DNA from: Polaribacter filamentus
GTDB lineage: Bacteria; Bacteroidota; Bacteroidia; Flavobacteriales; Flavobacteriaceae
NCBI RefSeq assembly: GCF_002943715.1
Contig: NZ_MQUA01000004.1
Location: 1 to 64,000, forward strand
DNA length: 64,000 nt
Reading direction: 5' to 3'
The notes below the pieces were generated by a model that searched no databases, had not been told where the DNA came from, and saw only the letters and a program-made list of their open reading frames with translations. This document shows positions 1 through 8,121 of the stretch, one piece after another (position 1 is the first letter of the stretch; each line of letters begins with the position of its first letter). The position numbers and the translations under genes were made by a program.

Positions 1-853
1 TGTAGCCAATGTTTACATTGTCTACTTTCATGCCTAGTAAAACTTCAAAACGATCTCTATGGTGTTGTTTAAATATGTTATTATAGGTAAATTCTGTTCC
101 GAAAATAAACAGGGCAACCAAGGCATAAAAGCCTAAAATTTTGTACCAATTAAACCTAAAAAATCTTTTTCCTCCTCTATAAATTATATAGGCTGTAACT
201 ATAGAAATAATAATAAAAAGGGAAATAAACATTGTATTTGCTCCAAAAAAAATAGTGAGAACAAATAAGGCAATTACAGCTGCTCCCAATAGAATATAAT
301 TAAGCGTTAAACCTTCTCTATTTAGCACAAAAAAGAAGGATAGATAGATAAGTGCAGAACCAGCATCTGGCTGTAAAGTGATTAGGAGTGCCGGAAAGAA
401 AACAATGATAAAAGCTTTTATTTGATTCTTAACCAACTTAAAGTTGTATTGTCTATCACTTAATAATTTAGCAACGGCTAAAGCTGTACAAGCTTTCACA
501 AATTCTGAAGGTTGCAGACTCATAACGCCAAAATTAAACCAAGACTTAGCGCCATTAATTTCATTTCCGAGGGGAAAAGTAAGAGTAAAGAAAAGATAGA
601 AATAAGGTATAAAATACTTGCAAACTTTTCATAAAATTTGAATTAAAGAAAAGAATACTTATGATCAAAGGAACACTTAAGCTAATCCAGAGAATTTGTT
701 TTCCATATTTTGTAGAGAAATCTAAGATTTCATGATTTTCTTCGGTTTTAGAGGTTGCAAAAATGTTTAACCATCCAAAACCAACTAAAATTATATATAG
801 AAAAATAAAAGCCAATCTATACCTGCAAAAATATTATTCTTTTCTTGACGCAT
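1..853 (-). CDS. rodA: Rod-shape protein RodA (SEDS glycosyltransferase), partial and frame-disrupted
   Basis: RodA polymerises peptidoglycan glycan strands during cell elongation together with PBP2, in the inner membrane. The reading starts at an ATG whose complement is at 851-853 (MRQEKNNIFAGIDWL, typical of flavobacterial RodA). It continues through hydrophobic segments and the conserved stretch NEINGAKSWFNFG and then QPSEFVK, and leaves the window at base 1. As written the frame breaks three times, near 801-805, 633-636 and 571-574. Each break is repaired by adding one base to a homopolymer, and the repaired protein reads as a normal RodA. It lies directly downstream of the PBP2 gene, its known partner. 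Family identity is secure. The disruptions are most likely sequence error, but real decay cannot be excluded from this window alone. Confidence 0.85.
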
Positions 854-2725
854 TTTTTTATCTTTTGGTGTTTGATTATTATACGTCTCTTGCAAACTCA
901 TCATTAATATATTTCGCTCTCTGTATTCGTTTGCTTCAGAAATACTACCGTTTAAATATTTTTCTATTAATAAACTCGTAATTGGAGCTGCAATTGTAGA
1001 TCCAAAACCACCATTTTCCACAAAAACGGCGATTGCAATTTTTGGATTATCTTTTGGCGCAAAAGCAATTAAAATAGAATGGTCTTTTGCTTGAACCTTA
1101 ATACCGTCAACCATTTTTATAGAATTTTCTGATGTTCCTGTTTTTCCACAAATTTCAATTCCCTCAACCTGGCTCCATCTTCCGGTTCCTGTTTTAAAAA
1201 CTTCATGCATAGCTTCTATAACTGGTGTAAAATACTCTTTGTTAATGGTCGTTTGTTTTTTAGACGTAAAATCAGGATTGTTAATTATTTTTCTATTGAT
1301 TTTTTTAACAATATGTGGTGTGTAAAAAAAGCCTCTGTTGGCAATAGCTGCTGTGAAATTTGCTAATTGAATAGGAGTTGTTAAAATTTCTCCTTGTCCA
1401 ATTGCATTAGATATGGTTGTAGAAGCGCCCCAAGCATATTTATATCTGGCATCATAATAACTTGCATCAGGAATTAATCCTTTTTGACCTGCAGGTAAAT
1501 CATATCCTAAGTAATTACCTAATCCAAAGCTTGTTATGTGCTTGTTCCAGTTGTTTAATCCTTGAGAAGGTTTGTTGTTTTTTTCTATAATTTTTTTATA
1601 GGTATTAGAGAAATAACTATTACAAGATCGTGCAATTGCAGTATTTAACCTGATAGGAGAATTGTAAATTCCACAATGGCATTTCATAAATGCATTAGCG
1701 CTTCTTCCATAGCTGTAACCCCCAAAACATAAAAAGGAAGTTTGTTCTGTAATAACATTTTCTTGTAAACCAATCAACGCATTCATTATTTTAAATGGAG
1801 ATCCAGGAGGATACGCAGCCAATAATCCTCTGTCATAGGTCGGTTTTTCAGGATTATTTGGGTCCATTAAACTAGCGGAGTTTATAGAGCGTTTTCTACC
1901 AACTAACATATTTGGGTCATAAGAAGGAGAAGTCACTAATGCTAAAATTTCTCCCGTTGATGGCTCGATAGCGACAATACCACCGCGTTTTCCATTCATT
2001 AATTGTTGTGCAAATAGCTGTAAATCGATATCTATTGTTAGTGTTAAATCTTTTCCATTTTCAGGAAGCGTGTCAATAACACCATTCTTATAAGAACCAG
2101 TAACTTTATTAAAACGATTTCTTTGTAAATATTTTTTCCCTTTTCTACCTCTTAAAACGTCTTCATATTGTTTTTCTACACCATCTTTCCCTTCTAATTC
2201 TCCAGATTGATAGTAATCGTTTTTTTTAGCTTTTTCTTCATTTACTTCACCTATATAACCGAGCACATTGGCTGCCGCATTTATTGGATAATTTCTAATG
2301 ATTCTTTTTTGAATATAAAAACCATTGTATTTGTGCATTTTTTCTTGTAAAAAAGCAAAATCTTCTTTGGCTAATTGCTTTAAAAATACGGATGGTAAAT
2401 AAGACGCATAATGTTCAGCTCTTTGAAATCGTATTAAAAAATCTACTTTATCAATTTTCAAAAGGTTACAAAATTCTAGTGTATCTATTGCTCCTACCTG
2501 ATTTGGTTGCACCATAACATCATAAGAAAGCTCATTTGCAACTAATAATTTCCCGTTTCTATCATAAATATAACCACGCTCAGGATAATCATATTCAATT
2601 TTTACAGCAGCATTATGAATTGGATTGTAAGTCTCCCCTTTTATTATTTGGAGTTGAAACAAACGACCAATAAAAATTAGCCCCATAAGGGTTATTAAAA
2701 AATAAAGTAAAAAACTTCTGTTCAT
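791..2725 (-). CDS. mrdA: Penicillin-binding protein 2 (elongasome transpeptidase)
   Basis: A class B PBP that crosslinks peptidoglycan in the rod elongation complex. It has one N-terminal membrane segment (residues about 5-22), a PBP dimer domain, and a transpeptidase domain with all three motifs: SPFK (nucleophile Ser near residue 309), SCN (near 367) and KTGTS (near 526). The start ATG overlaps the mreD stop by one base. The open frame runs to 791, but its last about 20 residues are really the RodA N-terminus read in the same frame. Adding one T to the T7 run at 853-859 would give a normal stop near 834. The true product is therefore about 15 residues shorter than the open frame. It is part of the mreBCD-mrdA-rodA operon. 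Confidence 0.93.
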   Translation of the reverse strand: MNRSFLLYFLITLMGLIFIGRLFQLQIIKGETYNPIHNAAVKIEYDYPERGYIYDRNGKLLVANELSYDVMVQPNQVGAIDTLEFCNLLKIDKVDFLIRFQRAEHYASYLPSVFLKQLAKEDFAFLQEKMHKYNGFYIQKRIIRNYPINAAANVLGYIGEVNEEKAKKNDYYQSGELEGKDGVEKQYEDVLRGRKGKKYLQRNRFNKVTGSYKNGVIDTLPENGKDLTLTIDIDLQLFAQQLMNGKRGGIVAIEPSTGEILALVTSPSYDPNMLVGRKRSINSASLMDPNNPEKPTYDRGLLAAYPPGSPFKIMNALIGLQENVITEQTSFLCFGGYSYGRSANAFMKCHCGIYNSPIRLNTAIARSCNSYFSNTYKKIIEKNNKPSQGLNNWNKHITSFGLGNYLGYDLPAGQKGLIPDASYYDARYKYAWGASTTISNAIGQGEILTTPIQLANFTAAIANRGFFYTPHIVKKINRKIINNPDFTSKKQTTINKEYFTPVIEAMHEVFKTGTGRWSQVEGIEICGKTGTSENSIKMVDGIKVQAKDHSILIAFAPKDNPKIAIAVFVENGGFGSTIAAPITSLLIEKYLNGSISEANEYRERNILMMSLQETYNNQTPKDKKMRQEKNNIFAGIDWLLFFYI

Positions 2726-3227
2726 TATTCGTTTTTGGTAAAAATATAAGTTCCTAAAAAGTACAATGTCAATGTAAAAATACTTGAGAACAGCGTATTT
2801 AATAGTACGTTGGAAAAATTTTGAAAACTAAAATTAGCAAAAGAAAAGTAGATTAAGTGGTGAATTAATGTTAAAGTTACAACAAAGTTAAAATTTTTTC
2901 CAAAAGACTCTGAACTTAGCTTAAAAAAAGAATAGTCAGTTTCAACCTTTCTGAAGTATATTCGAACAAAAAATAATCTTAAGTAGGCGATAAATAAAAT
3001 TGAAAAAGCATGAATTCCTCCAGAATCAGAGAAAAAATCAATAAAAAGGCCAAGTAAAAAACTGTAAAAAAGAAATGGAATTCTATTGCTTTTTAATGGA
3101 TATAAAAAACGAAAGTAATATATAAATAAGGATTTATATACCCAAGAAACAAAATGTTATTCAGAACAAAAACCTGCAAAAAAAGTAGGAATAAAAATAA
3201 TGCCACTATGTTAAATGGTTTATTCAT
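2725..3227 (-). CDS. mreD: Rod-shape-determining protein MreD, frame broken once
   Basis: An inner-membrane protein of the elongasome, about 167 residues and very hydrophobic. Translation from the ATG at 3227 gives MNKPFNIVALFLFLLFLQVF and then NNILFLGYINPYLYI, the usual flavobacterial MreD opening. It then hits a stop. Adding one base in the A6 run at 3104-3109 restores a continuous reading through KSNRIPF, FSDSGGIHAFS and a C-terminal membrane segment to the stop at 2725-2727. It overlaps the end of mreC by 8 bases and shares one base with the mrdA start, so it is translationally coupled on both sides. It was recognised by position and hydrophobic pattern as well as by the GYINPYLY motif. 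Confidence 0.82.
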
Positions 3228-4058
3228 TTTGTGCCTCTAGGGTATTAATTTCTTCTTTATTAAAATTCTTTACAATATATACAAAACCTAAATTACTCAT
3301 ATCATTAAAAAGTGTAACATTCACTTTATTGTCTACGGAGTTTCCTTTGTTTATTTCTGATATTGTACCAATTAAGATTCCTTCAGGAAAAATAGTTGAT
3401 TTCCCACCAGTTTCAATGGTATCTCCAATTTTTAGTGGTGCTTGTCTTGGAATGTCAGAAAGTTGAACTGTATTATAGTTTTTGCCGTTCCAGCCTAAAG
3501 TGCCAAAGTAATTACTGTTTTTTAAACGCGCATTAATTTTACTATTTCTATTTAAAATAGATTGTATTCTCGCATAACTATCAGAAACATTGTCTATAAT
3601 ACCAATAATTCCTTTGCTATTAATTACAGCTATTTCTTTCTGTATTCCTTGGAGTTTACCTTTATTAATCGTTAAAAAGTTAAACTCTTTATCGTAATTA
3701 TTTTTGATTATTTTGGCAGTTGAATAACTATATTTCTGTTGATATTTAGTGGTGTCAATTGTAATAGTATCAATGACAACAGTCTCTTTATTAATATTTA
3801 GCAATATATTTTTTCTAAAAGATTTTTTAACCGAGTATTTTCTTCAGCTAGAAATTTATTTTCTGATTTTAAACTCCAGTATTCTGAAATATTTGATGCT
3901 TTCAAGTAGATGCCACCAGTTATAGCATTAGCGGAGTTTACAAATTTGCTTTTATGAAAATCAAGATTATTAAATATTAAAGCAAGTGCAATAAACTCTA
4001 ATAATAAAAAGAATAGAAAATATTTAAACTTTCGAAAAAAATAGATGAGTTGTTGCAT
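3220..4058 (-). CDS. mreC: Rod-shape-determining protein MreC, frame broken once
   Basis: A periplasmic scaffold of the elongasome. The N-terminal part (3798-4058) carries a short basic stretch, one membrane segment (about residues 12-30) and a coiled-coil-like region ending in NTRLKNLLEK. The C-terminal part (3220-3804) holds the beta-barrel MreC domain, with recognisable VINSKGIIGIIDNVSDSYARI and GDTIETGGKSTIFPEGILIG patterns. The two parts lie in different frames and join if one base is added to the T6 run at 3809-3814. The combined length of about 279 residues is normal for the family. It lies between mreB and mreD as expected. Confidence 0.88.
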
Positions 4059-4076
4059 TGTTAAACGGTAAGAATG

Positions 4077-5105
4077 CTAATTCATTAAAATATTTTTGTA
4101 TTTTTTTAGTTCTTTTAAAGCGATTCCTGTTCCACGAACAACAGCTCTTAAAGGATCTTCTGAGACATAAACAGGTAAGTCTGTTTTACGAGACAAGCGT
4201 TTATCTAAACCTCTTAACATAGAGCCACCACCTGCTAAATAAATACCAGTATTGTAAATATCTGCGGCTAATTCTGGTGGAGTTTTAGACAAAGTTTCCA
4301 TTACAGCATCTTCAATTCTTAAAATAGATTTATCTAATGCTTTCGCAATTTCTCTATAAGAGACTTGTACTTGTTTTGGTTTACCGCTTAATAAATCTCT
4401 ACCTTGAACCAGCATTTCTTCTGGCGGCGTATCCAAATCTTCGGTTGCAGCACCAATTGTAATTTTAATTCTTTCGGCGGTAGTTTCTCCAACATGCAAA
4501 TTATGTTGGGTACGCATGTAATACATAATGTCGTTGGTAAATAAATCGCCCGCAACTTTTACAGATTGATCACAAACAATTCCTCCTAAAGCAATTACTG
4601 CAATTTCGGTAGTACCACCACCTATATCAATAATCATGTTTCCTTTTGGCTCCATAATATCAATACCAACACCAATTGCCGCAGCCATTGGCTCATAAAT
4701 TAAATAAATTTCTTTTGCATTCATGTGTTTTGCAGAATCTCTTACAGCTCGTTTTTCAACTTCTGTAATTCCTGATGGAATACAAATTACCATTCTTAAT
4801 GCAGGTGGAAATAATCTCTTTTTTATTGATGGAATCTGTTTAACAAATTCCTTAATCATTTCTTCGGATGCTTGGAAGTCAGCAATAACTCCGTCTTTTA
4901 AAGGACGGATTGTTTTTATATTTTCATGGGTTTTTCCTTGCATTAAATTGGCTTCTTGGCCAATAGCAATTATTTTACCAGTAATTCTGTCTCTAGCAAC
5001 AATAGACGGGGCATCGATAACAACTTTTCCGTTGTGAATTATCAATGTATTTGCAGTCCCTAAATCGATTGCAATATCTTCAGTCATAAAATCGAAAAAA
5101 CCCAT
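4077..5105 (-). CDS. mreB: Actin-like cell-shape protein MreB
   Basis: A cytoplasmic actin homologue that forms membrane-associated filaments and directs cell elongation. The 342 residues are full length. The phosphate-1 motif IDLGTANTLI is near residue 13. The phosphate-2 loop MIIDIGGGTTEIAVIALGG is near residues 157-175, and the adenosine-binding GIYLAGGGSMLRGLD is near the C-terminus. The N-terminal MGFFDFMTEDIAIDLG is the usual Bacteroidota form. It is the first gene of the mre cluster, with purH upstream in the same direction after a 75-base gap. Nothing unusual was seen. Confidence 0.97.
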   Translation of the reverse strand: MGFFDFMTEDIAIDLGTANTLIIHNGKVVIDAPSIVARDRITGKIIAIGQEANLMQGKTHENIKTIRPLKDGVIADFQASEEMIKEFVKQIPSIKKRLFPPALRMVICIPSGITEVEKRAVRDSAKHMNAKEIYLIYEPMAAAIGVGIDIMEPKGNMIIDIGGGTTEIAVIALGGIVCDQSVKVAGDLFTNDIMYYMRTQHNLHVGETTAERIKITIGAATEDLDTPPEEMLVQGRDLLSGKPKQVQVSYREIAKALDKSILRIEDAVMETLSKTPPELAADIYNTGIYLAGGGSMLRGLDKRLSRKTDLPVYVSEDPLRAVVRGTGIALKELKKYKNILMN

Positions 5106-5180
5106 AAAATAGTATCTTGTTTTGTCTAAATGTGTATGTACAAATCTACTAAATATAATTTGTATTTTACATTAAATTTA

Positions 5181-6707
5181 TTAATGTTTAAAATGTCTTG
5201 TTCCCGTCATAACCATAGACAAATTATTGGCGTTACAATAGTCTACACTTAGTTGATCTTTGATAGACCCTCCAGGCTGAATTACGCTTTTAATACCAGC
5301 TTTATCTGCAATTTCTACACAGTCTGGAAATGGGAAAAATGCATCACTAGCCATGACAGATCCACTTAAATTGAAACCAAAATTAGTGGCCTTTTCAATT
5401 GCTTGGTTTAAAGCATCAACTCTGCTCGTTTGGCCCGTTCCACTTGCTAATAATTGCTTATTCTTAACTAAAACAATTGTGTTGGATTTTGTATTTTTAC
5501 ACAACTTAGATGCAAATAATAAATCAGCCAGCTCATTTTCAGTTGGTTTATTGTTTGTTGCATAGCTTAAATCCGCTAATTTGTCTGTAATATGGTCTTT
5601 ATCCTGAACCAATAAGCCGTTTAATGAAGTTCGAATTAATTGATTAGGTAATTCAACTTCTTTCTGAATTAAGATTATTCTATTTTTTTTCCCTTTTATG
5701 ATGGTCAAAGCGTCATCAGAAAAACTTGGGGCAATTACAACTTCGCAAAATAACAAATGAATTTCTTTAGCAGTTGTAGCATCAATTTCTGTATTTGCAA
5801 TTAAAACACCGCCAAACGCAGAAACAGGGTCTCCTGATAAGGCATCTACGTAAGCTTGTTTAAGTGTTTCTCTTTGCGCAAAACCACAAGCATTATTATG
5901 TTTTAAAATTGCAAAAGTTGGTGCTTCTCCTTTAAACTCTGCCATTAAATTTACAGCAGCATCTACATCTAGTAGGTTGTTGTAGCTTAATTCTTTACCA
6001 TGTAATTTATCAAACATTGCATCTAAATCCCCAAAGAAATATCCTTTTTGATGAGGGTTTTCGCCATAACGTAAGGTTTTTGAAGTTTGATGACTCGCTT
6101 TAAAAACAATTTCATCTTCATTAAAATAATTGAAGATTGCAGTGTCGTAATGTGAAGAAATATTAAAAGATTTTGCAGCAAATTTCTTTCTTTGTTCAAT
6201 GCTTGTTACTCCATTATTTTCTGATAGAATTGATAAAAATTCTTCATATTGATCCATAGAAGAAACGGTAAAAGTATCTTTAAAATTCTTTGCTGATGCT
6301 CTAATTAAAGAGATTCCGCCAATATCAATTTTCTCTACAATGTCTTGTTCTGATGCTCCAGAAGCCAATGTTTTTTCAAATGGATATAAATCAACAATTA
6401 CTAAATCAATTTGCGGAATATTGTATTCTTTTAATTCAGCACTATCAGTTTCGTTGTCTTGTCTGTTTAAAATACCTCCAAAAATTTTTGGATGTAAAGT
6501 TTTTACTCTTCCGCCTAAAATAGAAGGATAAGAAGTTACTTCATCAACAGGAATCACATTGATCCCTAGTTCTTTAATGAATTTTTCGGTTCCTCCTGTA
6601 GAGTAAATAGTTACATTTAATTCGTTTAGTTTTTGCACAATTGGCGCTAAACCATCTTTGTGAAAAACCGAAATTAAGGCAGATTTAATTGTTTTTGAAG
6701 TGCTCAT
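5181..6707 (-). CDS. purH: Bifunctional AICAR formyltransferase / IMP cyclohydrolase
   Basis: Carries out the last two steps of de novo purine synthesis in the cytoplasm: formylation of AICAR and ring closure to IMP. The N-terminal MGS-like cyclohydrolase domain (residues about 1-190) shows ALISVFHKDGL, STGGTEKFI and GGRVKTLHPKIFGGIL. The C-terminal transformylase domain has RYGENPHQKG, KHNNACGFA, DPVSAFGGV and SDAFFPFPD, ending in TGTRHFKH. The 508 residues match the usual length. It stands upstream of mreB. No PurR-like or riboswitch signal was recognised in the upstream gap. Confidence 0.97.
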   Translation of the reverse strand: MSTSKTIKSALISVFHKDGLAPIVQKLNELNVTIYSTGGTEKFIKELGINVIPVDEVTSYPSILGGRVKTLHPKIFGGILNRQDNETDSAELKEYNIPQIDLVIVDLYPFEKTLASGASEQDIVEKIDIGGISLIRASAKNFKDTFTVSSMDQYEEFLSILSENNGVTSIEQRKKFAAKSFNISSHYDTAIFNYFNEDEIVFKASHQTSKTLRYGENPHQKGYFFGDLDAMFDKLHGKELSYNNLLDVDAAVNLMAEFKGEAPTFAILKHNNACGFAQRETLKQAYVDALSGDPVSAFGGVLIANTEIDATTAKEIHLLFCEVVIAPSFSDDALTIIKGKKNRIILIQKEVELPNQLIRTSLNGLLVQDKDHITDKLADLSYATNNKPTENELADLLFASKLCKNTKSNTIVLVKNKQLLASGTGQTSRVDALNQAIEKATNFGFNLSGSVMASDAFFPFPDCVEIADKAGIKSVIQPGGSIKDQLSVDYCNANNLSMVMTGTRHFKH

Positions 6708-6755
6708 TTAATGTTGTCTTGTTAAGCATACAAAAATACGTAAACATTGAGTGAA

Positions 6756-6854
6756 TCACAATAAAAATATAGTAACAAATAAGGCACCAGTAATCCACAA
6801 TAAATTTAAGCAAATTTTGTTTTTCTTTTTATCAAAAGGCAAGTTATTATTCAT
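6756..6854 (-). CDS. Possible micro-ORF, 32 residues, hydrophobic C-terminus
   Basis: A small open frame starting with MNNNLPFDKKKNKICLN and ending in a hydrophobic segment (LLWITGALFVTIFLL), so it could be a single-span membrane peptide. Its ATG lies inside the stop region of the preceding micro-ORF, an arrangement typical of translational coupling. No family was recognised. It occupies the gap between purH and the GAF gene. It may be real but is too short to judge by sequence alone. Confidence 0.35.
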   Translation of the reverse strand: MNNNLPFDKKKNKICLNLLWITGALFVTIFLL

Positions 6855-6975
6855 CATTATCTAAAAAATTTCGAAACCAAATAATAAATTGATCTAAAAA
6901 AGATTTCTTTTTTATAAATAAATTAGATTCGGGATTCCTAGAAGAAAAGGCAGAAACAGATTCTTGTTTTCTCAT
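6847..6975 (-). CDS. Possible micro-ORF, 42 residues, C-terminal FRNFLDNDE
   Basis: A 42-codon frame with opening MRKQESVSAFSSRN and closing WFRNFLDNDE, basic and amphipathic. It overlaps the start of the next micro-ORF by 8 bases. Codon use is ordinary for the neighbourhood. No function is known to me. The reason to list it is the tandem overlapping arrangement and the absence of any other gene in this roughly 340-base gap. Confidence 0.35.
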   Translation of the reverse strand: MRKQESVSAFSSRNPESNLFIKKKSFLDQFIIWFRNFLDNDE

Positions 6976-7051
6976 TACTTAAAAATTTGAGTCACAATAA
7001 GCATGCTATCCCTAGTGGATTTGAGCAAAAATGAAATATTTCCCAACAAAA

Positions 7052-7504
7052 CTATAGAATTTTTGATAATTTTTCGCAAATATATTCCAAAAGGCGCTCA
7101 TCTTTTTCTGTAAAAGTGTTTGCTGTATGAGAATCTATATCAATTTGACCAATATTTTGTCCAGCAACAAAAATAGGAATCACAATTTCTGATTTCACTT
7201 TCCAACCACAAGAAATGTAGTTTTCCTGTGCTGTAACGTCTTGAACTACAAAGTTTTTGTTGCTAACGGCAACTTGACCACAAATCCCTTTTCCGAAAGG
7301 AATAATTGTGTGCTCTGTGGGCTCACCAGTAAATTGTGCTAATTTTAATTCTTCTTTATCTCCGTTTTTAAAATAAAAGCCAACCCAATCATAGTAAGAA
7401 ATTTCGCTTTCTAAAAAATCACAAATCGCTTGTAATTTTTCTTCTTTTGTTGATTTTGATGCAATAATAACATCTATCTTTTGTTGTAAAATAGTTATAT
7501 CCAT
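7052..7504 (-). CDS. GAF-domain protein related to free methionine-(R)-sulfoxide reductase
   Basis: A 150-residue single GAF domain of the YebR/fRMsr type, which reduces free methionine-R-sulfoxide. Matching motifs are YDWVGFYF (residues 38-45), FGKGICGQVA (70-79) and SCGWKVKSEIVIPI (98-111), followed by GQIDIDS. C75 and C99 line up with two of the three fRMsr cysteines. The position of the upstream one (about ten residues before C75) holds His65. It may therefore be a reductase with altered recycling chemistry or a ligand-binding GAF protein. The genes at 6756-6975 follow it in the same direction. Family placement is good and activity is uncertain. Confidence 0.8.
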   Translation of the reverse strand: MDITILQQKIDVIIASKSTKEEKLQAICDFLESEISYYDWVGFYFKNGDKEELKLAQFTGEPTEHTIIPFGKGICGQVAVSNKNFVVQDVTAQENYISCGWKVKSEIVIPIFVAGQNIGQIDIDSHTANTFTEKDERLLEYICEKLSKIL

Positions 7505-7638
7505 ATTTCAAAAATTGACTACAAAAGTATATCAAAAAAAATTATTTGATTGTGTTATTTGTTTTTTTAGTAAAAATCTAGAAGAAAATAAATAGGAGTC
7601 AGAGTTTGAAATTCTTATCGTAAATTTACAACTAGAAC

Positions 7639-8043
7639 ATGAAACAACTATTCACTAAAATATCGACTTTTCTGTTAGCATTCTTTGTCCTTTTTTCTAC
7701 GTTCTCGTTTACGGTAGAAACGCATTATTGTGGCGATTTATTAGTGGGTGTTTCTTTTGTTGGTGAAGCTGAAAGCTCTACAATGAGTGCAGATTTAGCT
7801 GCGTGCGTAAAAAGGGATAACTGCTGTAAAGTAGAAATTCAAAAAGTTGTTGGCCAAAATCAATTGAGATTTCATCAAATAGAGAAGCTGTCTATTAGTA
7901 AACAACAGTTTATAGCCCTTTTTTTTGTTTCTAAGAATGATTTATTTACAAAAAATAAATCAAAAAATAAGTTTTACAAAGATTTTTCTCCGCCTGATAT
8001 TTGTTTAGATTATCAGATTTTATATCAAACTTTTTTAATTTGA
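7639..8043 (+). CDS. HYC_CC_PP family secreted protein, metal-linked
   Basis: A 134-residue protein with an N-terminal hydrophobic signal segment (residues about 5-25) and the three signature features for which the NCBI family is named: HYC at 29-31, CC at 62-63 and a PP pair (SPPDI) near the C-terminus. The conserved Cys/His pattern suggests metal binding, but the function is not established. The next two genes are a TonB-dependent receptor and a secreted HMA protein, a recurrent flavobacterial grouping associated with copper or other heavy metals. This context is the main basis for the metal link. Confidence 0.75.
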   Translation: MKQLFTKISTFLLAFFVLFSTFSFTVETHYCGDLLVGVSFVGEAESSTMSADLAACVKRDNCCKVEIQKVVGQNQLRFHQIEKLSISKQQFIALFFVSKNDLFTKNKSKNKFYKDFSPPDICLDYQILYQTFLI

Positions 8044-8121
8044 TTCTTATTTTTTAATAACAGTGATCATCTTTTCGGATGATAAAAACGTATGTTATTC
8101 AATAAAAATCAAAACATAAAA

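Noticed and set aside
763..981. Plus-strand ORF of 72 codons over the mrdA/rodA junction
   Set aside because: It runs antisense to conserved genes, has no recognisable product and is explained as a shadow.
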